From: Streptomyces parvulus
GTDB lineage: Bacteria; Actinomycetota; Actinomycetes; Streptomycetales; Streptomycetaceae
Length of the DNA stretch: 64,000 nt
Reading direction: 5' to 3'
Assembly: GCF_014648855.1 (NCBI RefSeq)
Contig: NZ_BMRX01000006.1
Coordinates: forward strand, 404,782 to 468,781
Shown here: piece after piece, positions 22,744 to 32,633 of the stretch
How positions within the stretch are numbered: position 1 is the first letter of the stretch
Layout of the letters: each line of letters begins with the position of its first letter
The notes under the pieces: generated by a model
Told to the model about the DNA's origin: nothing
The model's input: only the letters and a program-made list of their open reading frames with translations
Databases searched by the model: none
Translations under genes and position numbers: made by a program

Positions 22744-24141
22744 CGCCCGCGCCGCCCCCACCGCCTCCGCCGTGTGCATCGGACGCCCCGTGCCCAGGTC
22801 CGTCAGGATGGCCGCCGAGGCGCGGTGGCCCGAGTGGAGGGCGCCCTGGACGGTGCTGGTGTCGCGGTGGTCGCCGCAGACGTAGAGGCCGGCCAGGAGG
22901 CGTACCGGGCGGCGCAGGTCGTGCGGGGGGCGCATCGCGGGGACCGCCTCCGGGGTGTGGTGCACGGCGAGGGTCTCCCAGCGGGTGGTGGAGGTGCCGT
23001 AGAGGCGGGCCAGGTGGATGCGTACGGCGGTGTCCACGTCGGACGGGGGCGGGCCGAGGACCGTGGTGGAGACCAGGGCGCGTCCGGCCGGCGCCCGGGA
23101 CGGGTCCACCCGGCTGACCACCGCCGTGTGGGCGACGGGACCGCCGCGGTCGGCGTCGAGCAGCAGGGACGCGCCGGTGGCCGGCGGGTCGTCGGTGGTG
23201 TGGTGCACCACCGTCACCGGGTGGAAGTCCGGCACCCGCAGCCCCGGCAGCAGCGCGGCCGCCGCGCGGGCGTCGGTCGCCACCAGGACGGCACGGCAGC
23301 GGATGACGCCGTGCTCCGCGGTGGTCACGGCGTTGGTGGCCACCGCGGTGACCCGGACGCCGGTGTGCACGGTGCCCGGCGGCAGGGCGCGGGCCAGATG
23401 CTCGGGCAGGGCCTCGGCGCCGCCCTCGGGCAGGGCCAGCCGCCCGGCGGCGAAGGCGCGCAGCGCGAGGTCGGCGCACCGGCTGGAGGTCGTGAGGTCC
23501 GGGTCGCACAGCAGGGCGGCGAGCAGCGGCCGCAGGAAGCCGTCCACCGTGCGGGGCGGCAGCCCGCGGGCGGCCAGGGCCGGCGCGGCGGGCAGCTCCG
23601 GGCGGGCCAGCAGCCGTTCGGCGGGAGTGGCCGCGAGCCGCGCCAGCGCCGCGGTCAGCCGGGCCTGGTCCACGGCGGTGCCGAGCGGGGCGCCGGCGCG
23701 GACCCGGGGCGTGGCCGCGGGCCTGCCGTACGGCAGGTGGGCGCCGGCCGTACGCCGGGGCGCGGGGATCGACCGAGGGGCGCTCGCGAGGGCGCGCACC
23801 GCATGGAGTGCGCCCCTTGCGCCCCGTGCAGCGGCGGGGGCGCCCGCGCGGTGGTGCCGGCCCTCGCTGTGCAGCAGGACACCGGGGTCGAAGGGCAGCA
23901 GCGCCAGGCCGCCGAGCCCGGGGGTGCGGCGCAGTTCGGGACAGGCCGTGGACAGCAGCTGTCCGATCCTGTCGAGCCGGAATCCGTCGACCTTCTCGGT
24001 CGCCTGCCGGCCGCCCACCGCATGGGCAGCCTCCAGGACCGTGGTCCTCACTCCTGCGCTGGTCAGCCGATGTGCCGCGGCGAGTCCGGCGATCCCGGCC
24101 CCCACGACGACGACGTCCGCCTGGTACGCGGGCTCAAGCAC
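22738..24141 (-). CDS. FAD-dependent amine-oxidase-like oxidoreductase
   Basis: 467 residues from the ATG at 24141. Rossmann FAD motif VVVGAGIAGLAAAHRL (about 11-26), the second dinucleotide-site Arg in GGRQATEKVDGFRLDRIGQLL, and a C-terminal FAD motif GLYVCGDHRDTSTVQGALHSGHRAA. It is like NAD(P)/FAD-dependent amine oxidases and protoporphyrinogen-oxidase-type proteins; substrate unknown. Its TAG stop (22738-22740) lies in the end of the MITE, so the original C-terminus may have been changed. Confidence 0.8.
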   Translation of the reverse strand: MLEPAYQADVVVVGAGIAGLAAAHRLTSAGVRTTVLEAAHAVGGRQATEKVDGFRLDRIGQLLSTACPELRRTPGLGGLALLPFDPGVLLHSEGRHHRAGAPAAARGARGALHAVRALASAPRSIPAPRRTAGAHLPYGRPAATPRVRAGAPLGTAVDQARLTAALARLAATPAERLLARPELPAAPALAARGLPPRTVDGFLRPLLAALLCDPDLTTSSRCADLALRAFAAGRLALPEGGAEALPEHLARALPPGTVHTGVRVTAVATNAVTTAEHGVIRCRAVLVATDARAAAALLPGLRVPDFHPVTVVHHTTDDPPATGASLLLDADRGGPVAHTAVVSRVDPSRAPAGRALVSTTVLGPPPSDVDTAVRIHLARLYGTSTTRWETLAVHHTPEAVPAMRPPHDLRRPVRLLAGLYVCGDHRDTSTVQGALHSGHRASAAILTDLGTGRPMHTAEAVGAARAA

Positions 24142-24314
24142 GTGCCCCTCCTAGAGGTTGCGCGGCCGCTGGAGACGTCATGCCCCCAACCGCCTTGAGG
24201 GATACCCGAGTTCGAGACGAGGTTAGGTCCAGAAATCGTCAAGATGAGTCGCGCAGGGGCAGGGCACGGTCGCACGGCGGTCGCACAAGGGTGCGGAGTG
24301 GTCGCGTCCGCACA

Positions 24315-25217
24315 TCACAGCGCCGCGCGGATCGCCCCGTCGATCTCCGGGAACGCGAACCGGAAGCCGGACTCCTCGAGGCGCGCCGGGAGGACGCGGG
24401 CGCTGCCCAGGACGTCGCCGGCCATCTCGCCGAGCGCGGCGCGCAGCACCGCGGCCGGCACCGGGAACGGCGTCGGGCGCCGCAGCACCCGGCCCATGGC
24501 CGCGGTGATCTCACGGTTCGTCAGCGGCTGCGGGGCCGTCAGGTTGAACGGCCCCGACAGGTCCTCCCGCTCCAGCAGGTGGCGGATCGCCGCCACCTCG
24601 TCGTGCAGCGCCACGAAGGACCAGTACTGCGACCCGTCGCCCAGCCGCCCGCCGAGCCCGGCCCTGAACAGCGGGAAGAGCCGCCCCCATGCCCCGCCGC
24701 CGCTCGAGACGACCAGTCCCGTCCGGGTGAAGACCGTCCGCACGCCCGCCTCCCGGGCGGGCGCCGCCGCGGCCTCCCACTCCACGCACAGGGCCGGCAG
24801 GAAGCCCTCGCCGGCCGGCGCGCCCTCGTCCACGGCCCGGTCGCCGGTCTCCCCGTAGTAGCCGATCGCGCTGCCGTTCACGAAGACCCGCGGCGGCCGC
24901 TCCATCGCGGCGACCGCCTCCGCGAGCGCCGTCGTGCCGTGCACCCGGCTGCTGCGGATGCGCGTCTTGTACGCGTCGGTCCAGCGGCGGTCGCCCACCC
25001 CGGCCCCGGCCAGGTTGACCACGGCGTCGCAGCCATCGAGCCCGGCCGCGTCCACCCGGCCGTTCTCCGGGTCCCAGCGGACCTCGTCCGCACTCCGGGG
25101 CGCGTGCCGCACCAGACGCACCACCTCGTGGCCGTCCGCGGTCAGGGACCGCACCAGTGCGCTGCCGATGAGACCGGACGCGCCGGCCACCACGATGCGG
25201 GAACGTTCCAGATCCAT
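24315..25217 (-). CDS. TIGR01777-family epimerase-like protein (SDR)
   Basis: 300 residues from the ATG at 25217. Extended short-chain dehydrogenase fold: NAD(P) motif IVVAGASGLIGSALVRSL (about 8-25), then AVVNLAGAGVGDRRW, YKTRIRSSRVHGT and FVNGSAIGYYGETGD, and a C-terminal DUF1731-type region (RRPTPFPVPAAVLRAALGEM). Function unclear, related to sugar-nucleotide epimerases and the E. coli YfcH / SULA group. Divergent from the GNAT gene. Confidence 0.88.
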   Translation of the reverse strand: MDLERSRIVVAGASGLIGSALVRSLTADGHEVVRLVRHAPRSADEVRWDPENGRVDAAGLDGCDAVVNLAGAGVGDRRWTDAYKTRIRSSRVHGTTALAEAVAAMERPPRVFVNGSAIGYYGETGDRAVDEGAPAGEGFLPALCVEWEAAAAPAREAGVRTVFTRTGLVVSSGGGAWGRLFPLFRAGLGGRLGDGSQYWSFVALHDEVAAIRHLLEREDLSGPFNLTAPQPLTNREITAAMGRVLRRPTPFPVPAAVLRAALGEMAGDVLGSARVLPARLEESGFRFAFPEIDGAIRAAL

Positions 25218-25289
25218 GGGCCCATCCTGCCGGTCGGCCGGCGAAAAGGGGCGGACCGGTGCCCGCGTCCGCGTCGTACAGTGACCGTC

Positions 25290-25805
25290 ATGCCAGCCCC
25301 GCACATACGTCCCGCCAGGTCCGACGACGAGGAGCCGCTCGGCCGGCTCGACCGCGACACCTGGTCGCTCCTGCACGCCGTCTCGCCCCCGCCGGGCCCC
25401 GACGACCCCTTCTTCCGCCCGCACTCGGGCCCGGACGACCACCTCGTGGCCGAGCTGGACGGCGCCGTCGTGGGCTACGTCAGGCTCGGTTTCCCGACGC
25501 CACTGGCGGCCAACGCCCACGTGCGCCAGATCCGCGGCCTCGCCGTCGCAGGCACGGCCCGTGGGGCGGGCGTCGGCCGCGCGCTCGTCCGCGCCGCGGT
25601 CGAGGAGGCCCGGCGCCTGGGCGCCCGCCGCATCACCCTGCGCGTCCTCGGCCACAACACCGCCGCCCGCAGGCTCTACGAGTCCGAGGGCTTCGTCGTC
25701 GAGGGGGTGCAGCCCGAGGAGTTCTACCTCGGCGGCGCCTACGTCGACGACGTGACGATGGGCCGGTTCCTGACCGAGCGGGAGCCGGCGCCCGTCACGA
25801 CGTGA
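25290..25805 (+). CDS. GNAT-family N-acetyltransferase
   Basis: 171 residues from the ATG at 25290. The acetyl-CoA-binding motif is IRGLAVAGTARGAGVGRALVRAAVEEA (about 81-107), followed by NTAARRLYESEGFVVEGV (motif B). Substrate unknown. Its last 11 bases overlap the 3' end of the convergent MarP-like gene. Confidence 0.88.
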   Translation: MPAPHIRPARSDDEEPLGRLDRDTWSLLHAVSPPPGPDDPFFRPHSGPDDHLVAELDGAVVGYVRLGFPTPLAANAHVRQIRGLAVAGTARGAGVGRALVRAAVEEARRLGARRITLRVLGHNTAARRLYESEGFVVEGVQPEEFYLGGAYVDDVTMGRFLTEREPAPVTT

Positions 25806-26979
25806 CCGGTTCGCCCGTGTCCACCGCCGCGGTGGCGTCCGCGGCGCGCTCCGCGTCGGCGGCGACCTCGGCCGCGGTCAGCACGTAGCCGGTCCCGGCG
25901 TCCGAGGTGGAGCGGGCGAACACCACGCCGTACACCCGGCCCTCGGTGGTCAGCAGCGGCCCGCCCGAGTTGCCGGGGCGGACGGTGGAGCGGATCGAGT
26001 AGATCTCCCGGGTGACGTTCGCGTCGCTGTAGATGTTCTGCCCGGTGGCCCGGATCCGGTTCGCCACCGTCGCCGCCCGCAGGTCCAGGTCGCCGTCCTG
26101 CGGGTAGCCCGCCACCACCGCGGCGTCCCCCCGCTCCGCGCCGTCGTCGAACCGCAGCACGGGCGCGGTCAGGCCCGGCACGTACAGGACGGCCACGTCC
26201 TTCGCCGGGTCGAAGAGCACCACACGCGCCTCGTACGCCGGCCCCACCCCGCCGATCCGCACGGTCGGGTCGTCGATGCCGGCCACCACGTGGGCGTTGG
26301 TCATCACCCGCTCCGGCGCGAACACGAAACCGCTGCCCTCCCGGCCCTGGGTGCCGGTGACGCCCTCCACCTTGACCGTGCTGCGCTGGGCCGCCCGCGT
26401 CGCCGCCGGCGTCACGCTGTCACCGGAGGGCTCGGCGACCCGCGCCGTCGCCTCGTTCTCGAAGGGGTTGAAGACCTGTGGGAACCCCGCCTCGGCCAGC
26501 GCGGACGTCGCCCCCGAGAACCACGCCGGCGTGGTGTCCGGCATCGCCCGCTGCACCGCGCCCAGCAGCGTCGAGTCCCGGATCGCCGAGGTCAGCAGCG
26601 AGGACGAGGACGCCGCCAGCACGCTGGCCGCCACCCACGCCACGATCAGCGCCGCCACCGCGTTCGCCGCCGCCCCGCCGATCCCGTCGGCCACCCGGAG
26701 CGGCCCGGCGTCCAGCTCCCGGCGCAGCCGCACCGCCAGCCGCCCCGCCAGCTCGTGCACCACGATCGCCGGCAGCAGCACCGTGACCACGGCGAGCACC
26801 GTCGCCGACGTCGAGCCCGGCGTCGCGAGGTCGGTGACCCGGGGCAGGGCCCATACGCCGAGCGCCGCGCCGCCCACGAAGCCGGCCAGTGAGACACAGC
26901 CGGCCACCAGTCCGCGCCGGTATCCGGACGCGGCGTAGACCAGCACCACCAGCACCAGCAGAACGTCGAGCAGATCCAC
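25795..26979 (-). CDS. MarP-like membrane serine protease (CvpA + trypsin)
   Basis: 394 residues. The N-terminal CvpA-like domain has four hydrophobic segments (about 3-20, 25-45, 58-78 and 100-122). The periplasm-side trypsin domain shows H230 (TNAHVV), D261 (PAKDVAVL) and S338 (RPGNSGGPL). Two-part homologues such as mycobacterial MarP maintain envelope function under acid and oxidative stress. Divergent from the PGRP amidase gene, a plausible functional neighbour in cell-wall maintenance. Confidence 0.9.
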   Translation of the reverse strand: MDLLDVLLVLVVLVYAASGYRRGLVAGCVSLAGFVGGAALGVWALPRVTDLATPGSTSATVLAVVTVLLPAIVVHELAGRLAVRLRRELDAGPLRVADGIGGAAANAVAALIVAWVAASVLAASSSSLLTSAIRDSTLLGAVQRAMPDTTPAWFSGATSALAEAGFPQVFNPFENEATARVAEPSGDSVTPAATRAAQRSTVKVEGVTGTQGREGSGFVFAPERVMTNAHVVAGIDDPTVRIGGVGPAYEARVVLFDPAKDVAVLYVPGLTAPVLRFDDGAERGDAAVVAGYPQDGDLDLRAATVANRIRATGQNIYSDANVTREIYSIRSTVRPGNSGGPLLTTEGRVYGVVFARSTSDAGTGYVLTAAEVAADAERAADATAAVDTGEPVTS

Positions 26980-27188
26980 GCGAGCCGCCTTTCCACCACC
27001 GGACCCCGGGAACCCTCAGTACGCGCCGTACGCCCCCGCTGATCAGACCGCGCCGCGAGAGCGACCGGAAAAGGTCACCAAAGCAGCATGTGCGATCAAC
27101 CGGAAAACGTCGTGGACCGGGACGATGGTTCCACCGGGTGGCACAGCACACATCGCGGACGGACCGGATCCGCCGGAGAGTGGGTCAC

Positions 27189-28025
27189 ATGCGTCCTCTC
27201 CGACCACGCGGGGCCCGGGAGCGGAAAACCGTTCCCGCACCGGATGCCACCCGCGCCCCCATACCCGGTGCCGCCGGGGTGCCGCGCGCGGTGCGGGTGG
27301 TGCTCGGCGCGCTGCCCGGCCTGGCCGCCGTCGCCGCGCTGTTCCTCTGCGCGAACGGCGTGGAGCAGGCGGCCCAGACCGAGACCGCCCCGGTCGCCGC
27401 CGACCGGCACACCGCGCCCCGGCCGGCCATCGTGCCCCGGTCCCAGTGGCTCGGCGAGGCCGCCCGCGACCAGCCCGCCCCGCGCTACGACGACAAGATC
27501 CTCGCCGTCTTCGTCCACCACACGGACACGCCCAACGGCTACGACTGCGCCGACGTGCCGTCCATCCTGCGCGGCGTGTACATGGGCCAGACCGGCGCCC
27601 GGGACTGGGACGACATCGGCTACAACTTCGTCGTCGACCGCTGCGGCACCGTCTACGAGGGCCGCGCCGGCGGCGCCGACCGCCCCGTCACCGGAGCCCA
27701 CACCCAGGGCTTCAACCACCGCACCACCGGCATCGCCGCCCTCGGCACCTTCACCGCGGGCGTGCCCGTGCCGGACGCGCTGACCGACTCCATCGCCGCC
27801 GTGGCCGCCTGGAAGCTCGGCGAGACCGACACCGACCCGCGCGGGAAGGTCGCCCTGGTCTCCAGCAACGGGCTCAGCCGGTACGCGGCGGGCGCCAAGG
27901 CGACGCTGCCGGCCGTCGCGGGCCACGACGACGGCTACCAGACCAGCTGCCCGGGCGCCGCCCTGTCCGAGCGCCTCCCGGAGATCCGGCAGACCGCCGC
28001 CCGCCTCCAGGGCCGCACCGGCTGA
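27189..28025 (+). CDS. Peptidoglycan-recognition N-acetylmuramoyl-L-alanine amidase
   Basis: 278 residues from the ATG at 27189. An Arg-rich N-terminus precedes one hydrophobic segment (about 36-57), consistent with secretion or membrane anchoring. The PGRP/amidase_2 domain shows VFVHHTDTPN (zinc His), DIGYNFVVDRCGTVYEGRAGG and a C-terminal VAGHDDGYQTSCPG with the remaining zinc His and Cys. Cleaves the MurNAc-L-Ala bond. Confidence 0.9.
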   Translation: MRPLRPRGARERKTVPAPDATRAPIPGAAGVPRAVRVVLGALPGLAAVAALFLCANGVEQAAQTETAPVAADRHTAPRPAIVPRSQWLGEAARDQPAPRYDDKILAVFVHHTDTPNGYDCADVPSILRGVYMGQTGARDWDDIGYNFVVDRCGTVYEGRAGGADRPVTGAHTQGFNHRTTGIAALGTFTAGVPVPDALTDSIAAVAAWKLGETDTDPRGKVALVSSNGLSRYAAGAKATLPAVAGHDDGYQTSCPGAALSERLPEIRQTAARLQGRTG

Positions 28026-28088
28026 GCCGGCCGGCCCGCACCGCGCCGGGCGGGCCAGGCGGGCCGGTCGAGGTGGCCGGCGCCGGGC

Positions 28089-28610
28089 TCACTCCGGCCC
28101 GAACCGCTCCCACAGGCGGGGCAGGCGTCCGGCCAGGGCCCGGTCGTTCTCCAGGTCGAGCGCCGTTCCCAGCGGCTCCGCCGGGGCGGGCGCGATACCG
28201 AGGTCGGGGGCGACGGTGCCGGTGAGCTGCTCGTAGGCCTCGTCGGCCGCGTAGCCCAGCTCCTCCCCGTCGCCGTCCAGCTCCTCGTCGAAGTCGTCGA
28301 GCAGCTCGGCGAGCGAGTCGGGCTCGTGCACGGCGCCCTCGTACACCTCCCGGCCCTGGCCGATCAGCCAGCAGCGGAAGAAGTCGAACGCGTCGTCGCT
28401 GGCCCCGCCCAGCAGCACCCACGCGGCACCCCACAGGTCCCAGGTGCAGGCGCGGTTGTAGCGGGCCTCGAAGTGGCGGGCGAAGTCGAGCACCAGGTCC
28501 GGGTCCATGGTGAGCAGCCGGTCCACCAGCAGGTCGGCCTGGTCCTCGGGATCGCCGTCGGCGCCCTCGCGGGCGGCGTCGATCAGCTCCCAGAACTCCG
28601 TCTCGTCCAT
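28089..28610 (-). CDS. DUF4240 protein
   Basis: 173 residues from the ATG at 28610 (a GTG one codon earlier is possible). Matches the DUF4240 pattern: MDETEFWELIDAAR, then FARHFEARYNRACTWDLWGAA and DDAFDFFRCWLIGQGREVYEGA. Acidic. Members are common as single proteins in Streptomyces and often occur near WYL regulators or toxins; function unknown. Confidence 0.85.
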   Translation of the reverse strand: MDETEFWELIDAAREGADGDPEDQADLLVDRLLTMDPDLVLDFARHFEARYNRACTWDLWGAAWVLLGGASDDAFDFFRCWLIGQGREVYEGAVHEPDSLAELLDDFDEELDGDGEELGYAADEAYEQLTGTVAPDLGIAPAPAEPLGTALDLENDRALAGRLPRLWERFGPE

Positions 28611-28745
28611 CACGGGTCCAGCATCGGCCCTGCGGGGGTGCGACGCACGCGGAGTGCGGCGGATCGTTATGCGGGAATCGCCGTACGACGGAACGCACGA
28701 GGGAACGTACGACGGAGTCGTGCGCGCGCCGCCGCGCGGCGACCC

Positions 28746-29753
28746 TCAGCCGCCGTCCGGCCCCGCGCCCGCGTACAGCTCCGCGAGCCGCCGCGCGTCC
28801 CGGGCGAAGCGGTCCCGCAGCCCCTGGGGCGCCAGCACCTCCACCTCCGGCCCCAGACCCGTCAGCTGCGTGTGCGCCACCTCCTCCGACTCCACCGGCA
28901 GCGTCACCGTCACCCACCCGTCCGCGTCCGGCCCCTCGGCCGCCTCCAGCGCCTCCCGGGCCGACAGCGCGTCCACCGCGTACGCCAGCCCGCGCGCTCC
29001 GCGCTCCGAGAGCCGCACCACGACCGTCGCCCGCAGGATGGACCGCGCGAACTGCTCGGCCCGCTCCGCCCAGAACGCGGGCAGGTCGAAGCCGTCGTCC
29101 CGCGCGAACCGCTCCTCGCCCGGCTCCACCGCCGTGAACTTGTCGATCCGGTAGACCCGGTACGGCCCGCCGGCCGACTCCCGCTCCCGCGCGACGCGCG
29201 CGCACAGGTACCAGACCCCCGCCTTCAGAACCAGCCCGTACGGCTCCAGCTCCCGCACCACCTCGTCCTGCGCACGCCGGTAGCGCGCGGTGATCCGCCG
29301 GTCGTCCCAGACCGCGTCCGCCACCGCCGGCAGCAGCTCGGGCGTGCGCGGCTCCCGGAACCAGTTCGGCGCGTCCAGGTGGAAGCGCTGCGCCGCCGTG
29401 CGGGAGGCGTCCCGCAGCGAGGGCAGCAGCGCCGCCGACACCTTCAGCCGGGCCGCCGACGCCGCGTCCTCCAGGCCCATCTCACGCAGCGCGCCCGGCA
29501 CCCCCGACAGGAACAGCGCCTCGGCCTCGCCCCGCGCCAGCCCGGTCAGCCGCGTCCGGTAGCCGCCGACCAGCCGGTAGCCCCCGGCCCGCCCGCGCTC
29601 CGCGTACACCGGCACCCCGGCCTCCGAGAGCGCCTGCGCGTCCCGCGTCACGGTCCGCTCGGAGACCTCCAGCTCCCTGGCCAGCTCGGCGGCCGTCATG
29701 GCCGGGCGGGACTGGAGGAGCAGCACCATCTTGATGAGGCGGGCAGCGCGCAT
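28746..29753 (-). CDS. HTH-WYL domain transcriptional regulator
   Basis: 335 residues from the ATG at 29753. N-terminal HTH_11 (KMVLLLQSRPAMTAAELARELEVSERTVTRDAQAL, about 8-42), middle region, then a WYL domain (ARYRRAQDEVVRELEPYGLVLKAGVWYLCARVA, about 160-195) and a WCX C-terminal part. WYL domains bind nucleic acid or nucleotide ligands and regulate metabolism, DNA damage response or defence genes. Target unknown. Confidence 0.88.
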   Translation of the reverse strand: MRAARLIKMVLLLQSRPAMTAAELARELEVSERTVTRDAQALSEAGVPVYAERGRAGGYRLVGGYRTRLTGLARGEAEALFLSGVPGALREMGLEDAASAARLKVSAALLPSLRDASRTAAQRFHLDAPNWFREPRTPELLPAVADAVWDDRRITARYRRAQDEVVRELEPYGLVLKAGVWYLCARVARERESAGGPYRVYRIDKFTAVEPGEERFARDDGFDLPAFWAERAEQFARSILRATVVVRLSERGARGLAYAVDALSAREALEAAEGPDADGWVTVTLPVESEEVAHTQLTGLGPEVEVLAPQGLRDRFARDARRLAELYAGAGPDGG

Positions 29754-29766
29754 CCCCACATCATGC

Positions 29767-29796
29767 AGGAGGCCCCCGCCGGGGCGGGGGCCTCCT
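29767..29796 (-). terminator. aceE terminator
   Basis: AGGAGGCCCCCGCC (29767-29780) pairs with its complement (29783-29796) around a 2-nt loop, 13 bp beyond the aceE stop. Confidence 0.85.
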
Positions 29797-29809
29797 GTGT
29801 TCCCTGTCC

Positions 29810-32512
29810 CTACAGGCCGTAGCGCTCGCGCGCCTCCTTCACGGCCGCCGCCTTGACCTCGCCGCGCCGGGCGAGCTGGGCGAGAGCCGCGACCACGATG
29901 GACTCGGCGTCGACACCGAAGTGCCGGCGGGCCGCGTCGCGGGTGTCCGAGAGACCGAAGCCGTCGGCACCGAGCGACGAGTAGTCCTGCTCGACCCACT
30001 GCGCGATCTGGTCCGGGACCTGGCGCATGTAGTCGGAGACCGCGAGGACCGGGCCCTCGGCGCCCTGGAGCGCCCGGCGGAGGTACGGCACCCGCTCCTC
30101 GCCGCGCAGCAGCGCCGCGTCGGCGTCCATCGCGTCCCGGCGCAGCTCCGTCCAGGAGGTCGCGGACCACACGTCGGCGGCCACGCCCCACTCCTCGGAG
30201 AGCAGGCGCTGCGCCTTGAGCGCCCAGTGGATCGCGGTGCCGGAGCCCAGCAGCTGGATGCGCGGGGCGTTCGCGGCCGGGGTCAGGCCCGCCGTCTCCG
30301 CCGTGTTGAAGCGGTACAGGCCCTTGACGATGCCCTCGTCCACACCGGCCGCGGACGGCTTGGCCGGCTGCGGCATCGGCTCGTTGTAGACGGTCAGGTA
30401 GTAGAAGACGTCCGGGTCCTCGCCCGGGGCCGCCTCGCCGTACATCCGGCGCAGACCGTCCTTGACGATCGCCGCGACCTCGTACGCGAACGCCGGGTCG
30501 TACGTCAGCGCGGCCGGGTTGGTCGCCGCGATGGCCGGGGAGTGGCCGTCCGCGTGCTGCAGGCCCTCGCCGGTCAGCGTGGTGCGGCCGGCCGTGGCAC
30601 CGACCAGGAAGCCGCGGCCGAGCTGGTCGCCGAGCTGCCACATCTGGTCGGCCGTGCGCTGCCAGCCGAACATCGAGTAGAAGATGTAGAACGGGATCAT
30701 CGTCTCGCCGTGCGTCGCGTACGACGTCGACGCGGCGATGAAGTCGGCCATGGAACCGGCCTCGGTGATCCCCTCGTTGAGGATCTGCCCGTTCTCGGCC
30801 TCCTTGTAGTACATCAGCTGGTCGCGGTCGACCGGCTCGTACGTCTGGCCCTTGGGGGAGTAGATGCCCAGGGACGGGAAGAGGCTCTCCATACCGAAGG
30901 TGCGCGCCTCGTCGGGGACGATCGGCACCCAGCGCTTGCCGGTCTCCTTGTCGCGGACCAGGTCCTTGACGAGGCGGACGAAGGCCATGGTGGTGGCCAC
31001 GCTCTGCGAGCCGGAGCCCTTGTCGAAGGAGGCGAACGCCTTCTCGGCGGGCGCGGGCAGCGGCGCGACCGGGTGCACGCGACGGGCCGGGGCCGGACCG
31101 CCGAGCGCCGCGCGGCGCTCCTGGAGGTAGCGGACCTCGGGGGAGTCGGCGCCCGGGTGGCCGTAGGGGACCACGCCGTCGGTGAAGTCGCTGTCCTTGA
31201 TCGGCAGGCCGAGCAGGTCGCGCATGTCCTTGAACTCGTCCACCGAGAGCTTCTTCATCTGGTGGTTGGCGTTCTTGGAGGCGAAGCCGGTGCCGAGGGT
31301 GTGGCCCTTGACCGTCTGGGCCAGGATCACGGTCGGCGCGCCCTTGTGGGCGAGCGCGGCCTTGTACGCGGCGTAGACCTTGCGGGCCTCGTGGCCGCCG
31401 CGGGAGTAGTGGAAGCACTCGAGGATCTTGTCGTCGGACAGCAGCTTCGCCATCGCGGCGAGCTCCGGGTCCTTGCCGAAGAAGTCCTCGCGGATGTAGG
31501 CGGCGTCGCGCGTCTGGTACGTCTGCACCTGCGCGTCGGGTACCTCGCGCAGCCGGCGTACGAGGGCGCCGTTGGTGTCGAGCTGGAACAGCTCGTCCCA
31601 CGCCGTGCCCCACAGCGACTTCACGACGTTCCAGCCGGCGCCGCGGAACTGGGCCTCCAGCTCCTGCACGATCTTGAAGTTGGCGCGGACCGGACCGTCG
31701 AGGCGCTGCAGGTTGCAGTTGATGACGAAGGTCAGGTTGTCCAGGCCCTCGCGGGACGCGAGCGTCAGCGCGGTGGTGGACTCGGGCTCGTCCATCTCGC
31801 CGTCGCCGAGGAACGCCCACACGTGGGAGTTGGTCAGGTCCTTGATGCCGCGGTTGGTCAGGTAGCGGTTGAACCGCGCCTGGTAGATCGCGGAGATCGG
31901 CCCGAGGCCCATGGAGACGGTGGGGAACTCCCACAGCCAGGGCAGGCGGCGGGGGTGCGGGTAGGACGGCAGTCCGTTGCCGCCGGACTCGCGGCGGAAG
32001 TTGTCGAGGTGGTCCTCGGTCAGCCGGCCGTCGAGGAAGGCACGGGCGTAGATGCCGGGGGAGGCGTGGCCCTGGACGTAGAGCTGGTCGCCGGAGCCGT
32101 CACCCTCCTTGCCCTTGAAGAAGTGGTTGAAGCCGGTCTCGTACAGCCAGGCCGCGGAGGCGAAGGTGGCGATGTGGCCGCCGACGCCGTGCTTGCTGCC
32201 GCGGGTCACCATGGCTGCCGCGTTCCAGCGGTTCCACGCGGTGATCCGCTGCTCCAGGTCCTCGTCGCCGTCCACGGCGGGCTCGTCGGCGGTCGGGATG
32301 GAGTTGACGTAGTCCGTCTCGAGCAGCTTCGGCAGCGCCAGGCCGGCGCCCTCGGCGCGCTCCAGGGTGCGGCGCATCAAGTACGCGGCACGGTGCGGCC
32401 CGGCAGCCTTGGTGACGGCGTCCAGGGAGGCCTGCCACTCGGCGGTCTCCTCCGGGTCGCGGTCCGGGAGCTGGTCGAGCTCGCTCGGCTGGATGGCTTT
32501 GGGGTCGGTCAT
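29810..32512 (-). CDS. aceE: Pyruvate dehydrogenase E1 component, homodimeric type
   Basis: 900 residues from the ATG at 32512 (AGGAAGG upstream). Thiamine-diphosphate enzyme that decarboxylates pyruvate and acetylates the E2 lipoyl group. Motifs: GDGEMDEPESTTAL with the ThDP/Mg GDG-N motif ending NLTFVINCNLQRLDGPVR, and VWSATSWTELRRDAM in the C-terminal domain. Length fits homodimeric E1. No pdh-specific E2 lies beside it; the nearest E2 (sucB) is 1.2 kb away, as in actinobacteria where mixed PDH/ODH complexes form. Confidence 0.96.
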   Translation of the reverse strand: MTDPKAIQPSELDQLPDRDPEETAEWQASLDAVTKAAGPHRAAYLMRRTLERAEGAGLALPKLLETDYVNSIPTADEPAVDGDEDLEQRITAWNRWNAAAMVTRGSKHGVGGHIATFASAAWLYETGFNHFFKGKEGDGSGDQLYVQGHASPGIYARAFLDGRLTEDHLDNFRRESGGNGLPSYPHPRRLPWLWEFPTVSMGLGPISAIYQARFNRYLTNRGIKDLTNSHVWAFLGDGEMDEPESTTALTLASREGLDNLTFVINCNLQRLDGPVRANFKIVQELEAQFRGAGWNVVKSLWGTAWDELFQLDTNGALVRRLREVPDAQVQTYQTRDAAYIREDFFGKDPELAAMAKLLSDDKILECFHYSRGGHEARKVYAAYKAALAHKGAPTVILAQTVKGHTLGTGFASKNANHQMKKLSVDEFKDMRDLLGLPIKDSDFTDGVVPYGHPGADSPEVRYLQERRAALGGPAPARRVHPVAPLPAPAEKAFASFDKGSGSQSVATTMAFVRLVKDLVRDKETGKRWVPIVPDEARTFGMESLFPSLGIYSPKGQTYEPVDRDQLMYYKEAENGQILNEGITEAGSMADFIAASTSYATHGETMIPFYIFYSMFGWQRTADQMWQLGDQLGRGFLVGATAGRTTLTGEGLQHADGHSPAIAATNPAALTYDPAFAYEVAAIVKDGLRRMYGEAAPGEDPDVFYYLTVYNEPMPQPAKPSAAGVDEGIVKGLYRFNTAETAGLTPAANAPRIQLLGSGTAIHWALKAQRLLSEEWGVAADVWSATSWTELRRDAMDADAALLRGEERVPYLRRALQGAEGPVLAVSDYMRQVPDQIAQWVEQDYSSLGADGFGLSDTRDAARRHFGVDAESIVVAALAQLARRGEVKAAAVKEARERYGL

Positions 32513-32633
32513 GTCGCCGCCTTCCTCAGTCGAAGGGGGTTCCCTCATCGGCAAGGGTTCGGGGGTGCCCTAGGTCTTTGGCAGGACAGGGCGGTGGGGC
32601 TCGGGTGGAAGCCCGTCCGTGACTGTAACTCCC